Shown piece by piece: positions 1 to 8,392 of a stretch of 51,238 nt of DNA (position 1 is the first letter of the stretch; each line of letters opens with the position of its first letter). The stretch is from CAZMVY01 sp964617875 (GTDB lineage: Bacteria; Planctomycetota; Phycisphaerae; UBA1845; PWPN01): positions 1 to 51,238 of the forward strand of contig CAZUAI010000036.1 of NCBI GenBank assembly GCA_964617875.1. The letters run 5' to 3'. A model generated the notes under the pieces. The model had not been told where the DNA came from. It did not search any database and was given only the letters and a program-made list of their open reading frames with translations. A program made the translations under genes and the position numbers.

Positions 1-353
1 CGCCGAGGATCAGGTCGTGGCGGATCGCGATGCCGTGGCCCATGCTGCCGAGGATCTTCCCGGTGTCGTACGCCGTCTCGCCGTGGGCGATCTGCGTCGA
101 GCGCGAATCGAGGAAATGCGCATGCGCCCCGAGCTGCGTCGCCCCGGCCTCGAAGGCGTTGCGCGTCCGCGTGCTGTTGTCGAAAAACAGCAGGAACACC
201 GTCTGGTTCGGCAGCAGCAGCGTCGGCTGCCCCGCATAGAAATTCCGCTTGAGGTCCCCCGCGACGGCCAGCAGGTGCTCGATCTCCTCGATCGCGAAGT
301 CCTGCGTCTCGATGTAGTCACGGCCCTTCAGATTCACCATACCCGGCTCCATG
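1..353 (-). CDS. Carbamoyltransferase, YgeW/ornithine-carbamoyltransferase-like (3' end outside window)
   Basis: This is the N-terminal 117 residues of an aspartate/ornithine carbamoyltransferase family enzyme; the rest lies beyond the left edge. The carbamoyl-phosphate loop STRTR is at residues 60-64 in the context FFDNSTRTRNAFEAG, and STQIAHGETAYDTGKIL follows at about 85-101. A DNSTRTR loop followed by QIAHGET resembles E. coli YgeW and related putative carbamoyltransferases more than classical ArgF or PyrB, so the acceptor substrate is uncertain. The ATG at 353 has GGAG only 3 nt upstream. The in-frame ATG at 341 has GGAG at a better 6-nt spacing and may be the true start. The gene is divergent from the DUF2961 gene. 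The family call is firm; the substrate is not. Confidence 0.85.
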
Positions 354-421
354 GTCTCCGGACCAGAACGCAACCCGGCATTCTATTTCACGCGAAGACG
401 CGTGCCGTGTCCACACGCCGG

Positions 422-458
422 GGGTGCATGACCGTATGGGCGGAAAGGGTCGGGAACC
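422..458 (+). repeat. Dispersed intergenic repeat, copy A
   Basis: A stretch beginning GGGTGCATGACCGTATGGGC recurs in the same orientation at 46941-46977 with a few mismatches. Similarity may extend loosely about 20 bp further to a shared CAACAC. Both copies are intergenic: this one lies between divergent genes, the other upstream of metK. It looks like a small dispersed repeat family; its function is unknown. Confidence 0.6.
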
Positions 459-587
459 CGGACAGACACAACACCGTGTTCACGCGGAATGGACGTCCTG
501 ACGCGCTTAGCCCGGGGCCCTGGGGTTCGCATGGCCGATCCGCTATCATGGCGCCGGCGCGCACCATACGCGCCGAGGAGAACACCG

Positions 588-2645
588 GTGAAAGCACCAG
601 ACACGAGTCCCAGGATCGCCGCCGAGGCCGGCCCCTTCCGCACTTTCCCGCTTTCTCACGTTTCCGCGCTCTGCCTCTCGCTTCTGCTTCTGGCGACCAC
701 TTCCGCTCCCGCCGCTCCGGCCGACGACGCCTGGACCCCCGGGATCCGGGAACTCGCGCGGCTCGACTGGCTGCCGCGGTTCCGGCCGTCGGTCCGCGTC
801 GCTTCCGTGTCCAGCTACGACCGCTCCGGCGGCAACGACGACGGCTTCTCGGGCAGGTACTCGTTCGTCCGCAGGGAGCCCGGCGGCCTCGTGCTGGCCG
901 ACCTGAAAGGGCCGGGCGTCATCTACCGCATCTGGACGCCGACGCCCACCGACGACGCCTTCGAGTTCTACTTCGACGGCGAGGCCACGCCGCGGATCAC
1001 CGCCGGATTCCGCGATCTGTTCACGGGCAGGCATCCGCCGTTCGTGGCGCCGCTCGTCGGCTTCGGAGCCGGCGGGTTCTACTGTTATGTGCCGTTGCCG
1101 TTCGCGAAATCCTGCAAGGTCCTCGCCCGGGCGGAGAAGATCCAGTTCTACCAGATCAACTACGCGATCTATCCCGACGACGTGCCGGTCACCACGTACG
1201 CGATGGAACCACCGGCGGAGGACCGGCGTCACGAGGAGGCCGCGCGGAAGCTGTTCGCCTCCTGCGGAAGCGACATCAGCGGCGCGGTCGCCCCGCCGGG
1301 CGCAACGGTCGTCCGGCAGATCCATGAGAAATTCCCGCTGGAGCCGGGCAGGGCGTTCACGCTCTTCGAGGCGAACGAGCCCGGCCGGATCGTCGGCATC
1401 CGCCTCTCGCCGGCGTCGGCGTTCGAGGCGAAAGACCGCGACCTGCTCCTGCGGATCACCTGGGACGGCGATGCGCAGCCGGCCGTCTGCTGCCCCGTCG
1501 GCGACTTCTTCGGCTACGCCTGGGGCCGGCCGGCGATGACGTCGCTGCTCGTCGGCACGGCCGGCGACGTCGCCTACTGCTACCTGCCCATGCCGTTCGA
1601 TCGAGAGGCGAAGATCGAACTCGTCTCCGAGCGCCGGTCCGGTCCGCCGGTGGAACTCCGCGGCGAGGTCCTCGTCGCCCCGGTGCGCCGCCGGCCTGAC
1701 GAGGGCCGGTTCTACGCCGTCTGGCGGCGCGAGAACCCGACCAGGACCGGTGAACCCTTCACGTTCCTCGACACGCGGGGCCGCGGCCATCTCGTCGGCT
1801 GCATCCTGCAGGCCCAGGGGCTCGAGACGGGCAGGACGCTCTTCTTCGAAGGCGACGACCAGACGACCATCGACGGCGAACTGACGATCCACGGCACGGG
1901 CTCCGAGGACTTCTTCAACGGCGGCTGGTACGACGTCCCCGGACGGTGGGAGAAGCGGCTCTCGTTTCCGCTCAGCGGTTGCCTGGCGTACCAGAAGCAC
2001 CTCGGCCGCACGGGCGGCTACCGCTTCCTGATCGGCGACGCCTACGCATACCGGAAGGGCATCCGCCAGACGATCGAGCACGCCGGCGAGGGCAACAGCA
2101 TCCCGACGGACTACTGCGGCGTGACCTTCCTGTATGCCGAGGGCCGCCCCACGTGCGATATCGCCCCCCCGCCGCTCGACGCCCGGAAGGTGGCGGACCC
2201 GCGGAGAGTCATCTTTGTGGCCGGGTGGAGCGTCCCCGTCCACGCCTTCCCGTTCAACAAGGCCACGCTGACGAAGAGCGGCGAGAAACTGAGCGGCGAA
2301 GATGTGCGCTTTCTGTCGCTGAAGGCCGAGGGGCAGGACTGGTTCGGCCCGCCGTTCCTCTCGCTGATGTGCGACATCCCCGCGGCGGGCCGCTACGCCG
2401 TCTCGATCGACGTCGTGAAGGGCCCGGCCCAGGGCATCGTGCGGCTGTTCCACAACGAGGCCCCCGTCGGCGAACCCGCCGACCTCTACGCCGCCGCCCG
2501 CGAAAAGGCCGGCCCGATCCCCCTGGGCACGCTGCCGCTCGTCGAGGGCAACAACAACATCATGCTCAAGCTCGTGGGCAGGAACGAGAAGGCAACGGGC
2601 CTCGGGCTGGACCTCGTGAACATCATCTGCGACAAGGCGGACTGA
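588..2645 (+). CDS. Secreted DUF2961 (GH172-like) protein
   Basis: This is a 685-residue exported protein of the DUF2961 family. Part of that family is now glycoside hydrolase family 172, whose members act on fructofuranosyl or arabinofuranosyl linkages. A GTG start at 588 is chosen because GAGGAG lies 7 nt upstream. It gives an N-terminal hydrophobic segment (about residues 22-40, LCLSLLLLATTSAPAAPA) ending in an Ala-rich signal-peptidase-like site; an ATG at 489 would place the signal peptide internally. The family signature GTGSEDFFNGGWY is at residues 436-448, with an acidic residue (E440) where family catalysis is expected. The C-terminal 150 residues look like an extra beta-rich module. 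It is probably co-transcribed with the hydrolase gene 68 nt downstream. The substrate cannot be told from sequence. Confidence 0.85.
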   Translation: MKAPDTSPRIAAEAGPFRTFPLSHVSALCLSLLLLATTSAPAAPADDAWTPGIRELARLDWLPRFRPSVRVASVSSYDRSGGNDDGFSGRYSFVRREPGGLVLADLKGPGVIYRIWTPTPTDDAFEFYFDGEATPRITAGFRDLFTGRHPPFVAPLVGFGAGGFYCYVPLPFAKSCKVLARAEKIQFYQINYAIYPDDVPVTTYAMEPPAEDRRHEEAARKLFASCGSDISGAVAPPGATVVRQIHEKFPLEPGRAFTLFEANEPGRIVGIRLSPASAFEAKDRDLLLRITWDGDAQPAVCCPVGDFFGYAWGRPAMTSLLVGTAGDVAYCYLPMPFDREAKIELVSERRSGPPVELRGEVLVAPVRRRPDEGRFYAVWRRENPTRTGEPFTFLDTRGRGHLVGCILQAQGLETGRTLFFEGDDQTTIDGELTIHGTGSEDFFNGGWYDVPGRWEKRLSFPLSGCLAYQKHLGRTGGYRFLIGDAYAYRKGIRQTIEHAGEGNSIPTDYCGVTFLYAEGRPTCDIAPPPLDARKVADPRRVIFVAGWSVPVHAFPFNKATLTKSGEKLSGEDVRFLSLKAEGQDWFGPPFLSLMCDIPAAGRYAVSIDVVKGPAQGIVRLFHNEAPVGEPADLYAAAREKAGPIPLGTLPLVEGNNNIMLKLVGRNEKATGLGLDLVNIICDKAD

Positions 2646-2713
2646 GGTATGAACGCAGCGCGAGGAACGGAACGCGACGCCCGGGAACCTGTGAACCCAG
2701 GACCGGAGTACCC

Positions 2714-4882
2714 ATGAACACCTTCTGCGTACCCATCCTTTGCTGTCTGTCCGCGGCGACCCGCCCGACATCGCCGGAGCCCCGGCCGGTCTCCTCTTTC
2801 GAGACGCCGGCGGATATCGCCATCGTGAAAACACATGCCGCGCGGGCGGAGCCGGTTGCTGCCGGCGTTACGCATGGCAGACAGGCGCTTCGCGTCGAGT
2901 TCGACCCCGCCGAGTGGCCCAATGCTGCCGTCCGACCGTCCAAACCGTTTGATTGGCGCGGCCGCGGCCGGCTGGCCCTCGACATCACCAATCCCGGGCG
3001 CGAGCCGATCGAGTTCGGCGTCCGCGTGGACGATGACGCGACCGCCGACGGCGCGAAGCACTGCCGTCAGGGCGGCGCCACGATCGAGCCCGGCGCCTCC
3101 GCGACGTTTGCTCTGACGCTTGACGCCTCCGGCGACCCGATGCGCTACGGCATGCGCGGCCTCCCGCCGACACCCGGCATCCGCACGCTGACCATCCACA
3201 CCAGCGTGCCGATCGACCTCGGACACATCGTCGCCTTCCAGATCTTCCTGCACCGGCCGCCGGCGGCGAGGATCCTCATCCTCGACAACGTGCGGCTGCT
3301 GCCCGCCGTGCCCGCGATCGAGGGCATCGTCGATGCCTTCGGCCAGTACACCGGGGCCGACTGGCCCGGCAAGCTCAAGGATGCGTCCGAGTTCGCCGCC
3401 CGCCGTACCGCCGAAGACGCCGAGTTGAAGGCCCGGCCCTTCCTGCCCGACCGGGACCGCTACGGCGGCCACGCCAGGGGGCCGAAACGCAGCGCTACAG
3501 GCTTCTTCCGCACCGAGAAGATCGACGGCCGCTGGTGGCTCATCACCCCCGACGGAACGCGATTCTTCTCGCTCGGCATGGACTGCGTAAGCCTCTACGG
3601 CGACACGTTCACCACCGGCCGCGAGTCGATGTTCACATGGCTGCCGGGCAAGGACGACCCGCTCGCCCGGCATGCAGGCCGATACGGCCACGTCCACTCC
3701 GGCCCCATCAAGGAGGGGGCGACGTTCAACTTCCTCGCCGCCAACCTCGAGCGCAAGTTCGGGCGGGACTACGAAAAGGCCTGGTTCGATCTCGCCCTGC
3801 GACGCCTGCCGTCGTGGGGATTCAATACGGTCGCGAACTGGTCCGACGGGCGCCTCTACCGCAACGGCCGCGTGCCCTACGTTGCCACCGTCACCATCGA
3901 CGGCGACCACCCCCGAATCAGCAGCGGCTCGGACTACTGGGGCCGCATGCACGACCCGTTCGACCCGCGCTTCACCGAGAACGCCGGCAAGGCGATCCGC
4001 GGTGTCGCGGCCCTGATTCAGGATGACCCGTGGTGCGTCGGCTACTTCGTGGACAACGAGCTGAGCTGGGGCGGCTGGGGCGACGACGAGCAGCGCTACG
4101 GCCTGGCCCGCGGGGCGCTCGCCGAGGGCGCCGAGTGCCGCGCGCGGCAGGCCTTCGTCGCCCGGCTGAAGGCGAAATACCGCGACGTTGCCGCGCTGAA
4201 CAGGGTTTGGGGCACGAGCTTCGCCGACTGGGATGCGGTCCGGGCACCGCACGCGCCGCATGGCAAGTCCCCTTCGATGACGGACGCCCTGAAGGCCGAC
4301 ATGGGCGCCTTCGTGAAGGATTTCGCACGGCAGTACTTCCGCGTCGTCCGCGACGAACTGCGCAAGGCCGCGCCGCACCACCTCTACCTCGGCTGCCGCT
4401 TCGCCTGGCGGACGCCCGAGGCGGTCGAGGCCGCCGGCGAGATCTGCGACGTCGTCAGCTTCAACATCTACAAGCCGAAGGTGGACCCGAACGAGTGGAC
4501 CTTCCTGAACGACCTGAACAAGCCGTGCATCATCGGCGAGTTCCACTTCGGATCGCTCGACCGCGGCATGTTCCACACCGGCCTCGTCGCCGCCGCCGAC
4601 CAGAACGCCCGCGCCGCGATGTACCGCGACTACGTCCGCAGCGTCCTGGACCACCCCGCCCTCGTCGGCTGCCACTGGTTCCAGTATGTCGATCAACCCC
4701 TCACCGGCCGCACGTACGACGGCGAAAACTACAACATCGGCTTCGTCACCGTGACCGACACGCCCTACCCCGAAATGGTCGCCGCCGCCCGGGAGGTCCA
4801 CCGGGAGGCCTATACCCGGCGACCGGACGTTCCCACTGGCCAAAGGCATCCGCGCCGTCGGCCTGACACGCATCCTGGATGA
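2714..4882 (+). CDS. Clan GH-A glycoside hydrolase, GH50/GH42-like (agarase or beta-galactosidase type)
   Basis: This is a 722-residue hydrolase. Residues about 20-210 form a beta-sandwich-like N-terminal module. From about 250 a TIM-barrel hydrolase begins with KIDGRWWLITPDGTRFFSLG, a phrase typical of GH50-type beta-agarases. The likely acid/base is E449 in VDNELSWGG and the likely nucleophile is E609 in IIGEFHFG. The end HWFQYVDQPLTGR...IGFVTVTDTPYPEM also matches that group. The start at 2714 has GGAG 5 nt upstream and a short Cys-containing hydrophobic N-terminus that could be a weak export signal. The last about 20 residues are Arg/Pro-rich and look like read-through; a neighbouring frame to 4904 reads more naturally, so a 3' indel is possible. 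Agar itself need not be the substrate. Confidence 0.8.
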   Translation: MNTFCVPILCCLSAATRPTSPEPRPVSSFETPADIAIVKTHAARAEPVAAGVTHGRQALRVEFDPAEWPNAAVRPSKPFDWRGRGRLALDITNPGREPIEFGVRVDDDATADGAKHCRQGGATIEPGASATFALTLDASGDPMRYGMRGLPPTPGIRTLTIHTSVPIDLGHIVAFQIFLHRPPAARILILDNVRLLPAVPAIEGIVDAFGQYTGADWPGKLKDASEFAARRTAEDAELKARPFLPDRDRYGGHARGPKRSATGFFRTEKIDGRWWLITPDGTRFFSLGMDCVSLYGDTFTTGRESMFTWLPGKDDPLARHAGRYGHVHSGPIKEGATFNFLAANLERKFGRDYEKAWFDLALRRLPSWGFNTVANWSDGRLYRNGRVPYVATVTIDGDHPRISSGSDYWGRMHDPFDPRFTENAGKAIRGVAALIQDDPWCVGYFVDNELSWGGWGDDEQRYGLARGALAEGAECRARQAFVARLKAKYRDVAALNRVWGTSFADWDAVRAPHAPHGKSPSMTDALKADMGAFVKDFARQYFRVVRDELRKAAPHHLYLGCRFAWRTPEAVEAAGEICDVVSFNIYKPKVDPNEWTFLNDLNKPCIIGEFHFGSLDRGMFHTGLVAAADQNARAAMYRDYVRSVLDHPALVGCHWFQYVDQPLTGRTYDGENYNIGFVTVTDTPYPEMVAAAREVHREAYTRRPDVPTGQRHPRRRPDTHPG

Positions 4883-5270
4883 CCTCGATTCTCTGCCCCT
4901 GTAAGCCGGAAAGGCCACGATCGGCCAGCCATCCCCCGGGCCGGACCCGCGGCCACACCGTCGGCAACAGCGATCACCCCGTTCCTGTGGCTTCGTGGGG
5001 CGTACGGGTGGCAGGCGCCGCATCCACGGCACGTTCGCCGAGGCCCGGCACATCGGACATTGACGCGACGCGATCACTTTGCAACTGATTGCCACAGAAC
5101 CGGTTAGATGAATCGAGCATCACGCCGCAGCCAACCTCTCCGGCGCTCTGCGGGTCGCTCGAGGCTCAGTACGATTTGCCGGACATAGCGCCTCCGCTTG
5201 TCGCAGTGTGGTGTGTAGGCCCCTTGCGGCCCGCCTGACGAAAAACCGGCATCAGAGACGATAATTTTCC
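4883..5270. other. Intergenic region without a supported gene
   Basis: This stretch lies between the GH50-like gene and the PEP-CTERM gene promoter. Open frames here are short, Arg/Pro-rich and lack ribosome-binding sites. I see no convincing terminator, RNA gene or repeat. The first 22 bp (to 4904) may belong to the preceding gene if it has a 3' frameshift. Confidence 0.5.
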
Positions 5271-5300
5271 TTGACACGGCTGGTCAGATCCGGTTAGGAT
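5271..5300 (+). promoter_or_regulatory. Predicted sigma70-type promoter for the PEP-CTERM gene
   Basis: TTGACA at 5271-5276 is a perfect -35 box, followed after 18 nt by TAGGAT at 5295-5300. Transcription would begin near 5307, leaving an unusually long leader of about 240 nt before the ATG at 5546. The leader has no evident open frame of its own. Confidence 0.65.
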
Positions 5301-5545
5301 AACAATTTGGAGGCGGACCGGAACGGGAAAAGCACACCTCACTGAGGGCCATCCCTGCCGGTCAGCGCTCGAGAGTGTGGGCACGTCGATCGCCGCGTGG
5401 AGGTCGGCGCGTTGTGTCGTCCGTTGCTCGTCGCAGGTGTCCGCTCCACGGCGCCGGGCGAACGATGCATGGTTGACGCAAAGCAAGATGTCGCTCGAGA
5501 AGTCGTCCAAGCGGGCGGCTCGGGAGCCATGAAAGGAGTGGTCCG

Positions 5546-6964
5546 ATGACCGGGAACAGGTTCGTGTTGGGCCTCGTCGCGATTGCAGCCGCGACGGGCA
5601 TGTTGGCGGCGCCGGCGTGGGCGAATGTCTACGCCTCCGGCCTGGAACAGATCGCATCTGACACATTGAGCTACGTGCTCAACGAGAACGCCGACAATGG
5701 CGTTCAGGTCCAGGTGTGGAAGGTCGGCGGCGGCATGGTCTACTCGGAGAACCTTGGCGCGCAGGCGAAGGGCACGCACAGCTGGACGTGGAACGGCATG
5801 GGGTACACGAGCGGCGACACGTTCAAGATCAAGATCGTCGCCTCGGACGACGGCTACGGCGCCTGGACGAAGATCACGACTGACACCGTACAGAACAACT
5901 TCTACTCGCCGCGCGGCGTAAGCGTCAACACAGATCCGAGCACCAAGAACTTCGGGCGCATCTACGTGTCGAACTCCGTGGGCGGCACGACGACTGCCGG
6001 CCGCACCACGGGCGACGGAATCTTCATCCTCAAGGCGGACGTCACCGACGCCGTCGGCCAGGGCGACACGGCACGGACCGGCGGGGTGGCCTGGTCCACG
6101 ACCAACAGCCCCTACCGGGTCAACGTCGGCCCGGACAACAACGTCTATCTGTGCGACTGGTCGGACCTGCACTCCGGGTTGTGGATGGGCGACCCCGACT
6201 TCGTGTCGGCGATCGAAATCCTCGACAGCACGGGCCGGGACGCCAACGGCATGAACGTCACGCACGGCAGCATCGCCTCGTTCGTCGTGGAAGGCACCGG
6301 CGCAAATCGCAAGATCTACTCGATCGACGAGGACCTGCCGTCCTCGACCTCGGGGCAACGGGGCAGCATCTGGCGGTATGACATCGGAACGAACTCGCTC
6401 TTCACCGGTGCGCCGTCGGGGCTTCTGTATAACGACCTCGCGGCCGGCAACCTGATCCAGAACTACACCAACGACATGGTCCGCGCGAGCGATGGGACCT
6501 GGTGGGTGAGCCAGGACAGATCGGGCGGCGCCGATACGCTCTCGAGCCTGATCCAACTGAGTGCCGACGGAAGCACGGTTCTGTGGAAGTCCGTGCCGGC
6601 CCTGGGGGCAAACTCTCTGGCCGACCCCCTCCGCCGGACGCGCGGAATCGCGTGGGACCCGGTGAATGACTATCTGGCGCTGGCCACCTACAACGCCGGT
6701 CAGGTCCTGATCTTCGATGACGACACGAAGACCATCGTGGCGACGATCAACATGGGCTCCACGGCAACAAACCGCGACGTCTCCTTTGACGCGGCGGGCA
6801 ACCTGTACGTCGTGGACAACATCACCGAGCGGCTGCAGATCTGGTCGCCGGGGTTGAACGCCAACAGCTTCACCACGGAATCGTACTTCACGATCACGCC
6901 GGAACCGGCGACGCTTCTGCTGCTGGCGATGCCTGCGGCGCTGCTGCGGCGCCGCCGGGCGTGA
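5546..6964 (+). CDS. PEP-CTERM secreted protein with FlgD-Ig-like and beta-propeller-like regions
   Basis: This is a 472-residue exported protein. A signal peptide is visible at residues 1-26 (LVAIAAATGMLAAPAWA). The C-terminus TPEPATLLLLAMPAALLRRRRA (residues 451-472) is a PEP-CTERM sorting tag: PEP motif, hydrophobic helix, Arg cluster. Such tags are recognised and cut by an exosortase. Residues about 45-105 resemble the FlgD Ig-like fold (VQVWKVGGGMVYSEN). The rest has NHL/propeller-like repeats such as GNLYVVDNITERLQIW. GGAG lies 7 nt before the ATG. The gene is a single transcription unit with its own promoter (5271) and terminator (7001). It is a plausible substrate for an exosortase encoded elsewhere; the EpsI-like gene at 38153 fits that system. 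Its specific role is unknown. Confidence 0.85.
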   Translation: MTGNRFVLGLVAIAAATGMLAAPAWANVYASGLEQIASDTLSYVLNENADNGVQVQVWKVGGGMVYSENLGAQAKGTHSWTWNGMGYTSGDTFKIKIVASDDGYGAWTKITTDTVQNNFYSPRGVSVNTDPSTKNFGRIYVSNSVGGTTTAGRTTGDGIFILKADVTDAVGQGDTARTGGVAWSTTNSPYRVNVGPDNNVYLCDWSDLHSGLWMGDPDFVSAIEILDSTGRDANGMNVTHGSIASFVVEGTGANRKIYSIDEDLPSSTSGQRGSIWRYDIGTNSLFTGAPSGLLYNDLAAGNLIQNYTNDMVRASDGTWWVSQDRSGGADTLSSLIQLSADGSTVLWKSVPALGANSLADPLRRTRGIAWDPVNDYLALATYNAGQVLIFDDDTKTIVATINMGSTATNRDVSFDAAGNLYVVDNITERLQIWSPGLNANSFTTESYFTITPEPATLLLLAMPAALLRRRRA

Positions 6965-7000
6965 GGCCGCGACGCGCGATCCGATACGGGTGACACACAA

Positions 7001-7035
7001 GGCACCGGCGGTTCCGGCCGCCGGTGCCCTTTTTT
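7001..7035 (+). terminator. Rho-independent terminator after the PEP-CTERM gene
   Basis: GGCACCGGCGG (7001-7011) pairs perfectly with CCGCCGGTGCC (7018-7028) across a 6-nt loop, and six T follow at 7030-7035. It lies 37 nt after the stop codon. This is the clearest intrinsic terminator in the window. Confidence 0.9.
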
Positions 7036-7198
7036 GCGCCGCGGTCGCGGTGCGGCCTTCGACCCTCGCGGCAACCGCGTGCCGAGCCCGTCTCCACAGA
7101 CAGGGGGTCCTTTCCTTCCTCGACAGACCTCGCTACACTGACCGCGCAGTTCGACGAGAGCGGATCGTCGCAACGACACCGACCAGGAGAAACAGCTC

Positions 7199-8188
7199 AT
7201 GGATCTCGCCATTCCCGGAACCCCTTCGGACATTCTTGATGCCTCCGGCGACATCGCCACCGACGTCGCCTGCCGCCGCTGCGGATACAACCTTCGCGGC
7301 CTCCGGCTCGACGGCCGGTGCCCCGAGTGCGGCACGCCCATCGGGCTGAGCACCTCTGGCGACTTCCTCCGCTTCCCGGACCCCGCCTGGGTGGAGAAAC
7401 TGGCCCTCGGCATACACATCATCCTGTGGGGCATCGCTGTGAGTATCGCGGCCTCCGTGCTCGCTGCGATCCTGGGGGCGGTCCGACAGCCTGTCGTCTC
7501 GGCCGCCATTCAGTTTGCCGGGCAACTTGTCGCGTTCTATGGGGCGTGGCTTCTTACCGAACCGGACCCGAGCGGCCTCGGCGAAGAACGCTACGCCAAC
7601 GCGCGCAAGGTCATCCGATTCGCCCTCCTGATCGGCCTGATCAGCAACGTTCTGGCGATGCCGCTGCAAGGAGGCGCCGTCTCGGGGCCGCCGGCGGTCG
7701 CCCTGACCGTGGTCATGGTCCTTACCGGCATCGTTGCGCTGGTCGGGGAGTACGCGAAGCTGACCTACCTCGCTGCGCTGGCGGACCGCATCCCCTCGGA
7801 CGACTGCGCGAAACGCGCAAGGTTCCTCCGGACAACATACGTTGTCTGCCTCGCGATCATGCTGGTCGTCAGCGGCCTCATCCTCGTTGTCGCGCTGTCG
7901 AACGCTTCCGCGTCCGCCCCGGCGCCGGTGAACTGGGGCCGGATTACCTCAGCGCCGCCGGGAGCATCGCCCGCAGCGCCGGCGCCCGTCATCATGCCCG
8001 CCTCTCCGAGAGGCGCAGAAGAATTTCTTGTTGCCGGAGGCTGCGTAATCGGCCTTGCCGGTCTCGGCCTGCTGGTCTTCACGATTTTCTACCTGCTGCT
8101 TCTGATCCGCATGGGCCGGTCGTTCCGCCAGCAGGCCGTGCTTGCGAGGGAGACCTGGGCGGCAACGGAACCGAGGGTGGAATCGTGA
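7199..8188 (+). CDS. Multi-pass membrane protein with N-terminal zinc ribbon
   Basis: This 329-residue protein begins with a cytosolic zinc ribbon: CxxC at 25/28 and CPEC at 41/44 within CRRCGYNLRGL. That form is very common in Planctomycetota membrane proteins. Five or so hydrophobic segments follow, at about 65-90, 95-115, 140-165, 165-190 and 215-240, with a final one near 280-305. A Pro/Ala-rich loop at about 245-270 separates the last two. AGGAG sits 9 nt before the ATG. I do not recognise a specific function. The gene stands alone after a terminator and is 204 bp upstream of the MFS pair. Confidence 0.75.
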   Translation: MDLAIPGTPSDILDASGDIATDVACRRCGYNLRGLRLDGRCPECGTPIGLSTSGDFLRFPDPAWVEKLALGIHIILWGIAVSIAASVLAAILGAVRQPVVSAAIQFAGQLVAFYGAWLLTEPDPSGLGEERYANARKVIRFALLIGLISNVLAMPLQGGAVSGPPAVALTVVMVLTGIVALVGEYAKLTYLAALADRIPSDDCAKRARFLRTTYVVCLAIMLVVSGLILVVALSNASASAPAPVNWGRITSAPPGASPAAPAPVIMPASPRGAEEFLVAGGCVIGLAGLGLLVFTIFYLLLLIRMGRSFRQQAVLARETWAATEPRVES

Positions 8189-8392
8189 AAACGAATCGCA
8201 CGTCGCAGCTTCCTCCGTCTTACACGCACGGTCGGCTCGCCGCCGTACACCGGCGCCGGCGCGTCGGCTCCCGATGAGCCCGGAGCGACAGCGACCGGCT
8301 CGGTGCGGCGGGTCGCATTCCCCGCCCGCTTCCGCTACGATGCCCGCACCGCGTCGGCGAACCGACGCCCGCCCCAAGCGAGGTCTGAACGG

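Noticed and set aside
546..2834. Long minus-strand open frame of 762 codons opposite the DUF2961 gene
   Set aside because: Arg/Ala/Gly-rich translation with no domain, no ribosome site, and full overlap with a clearly supported gene; a by-product of high GC.
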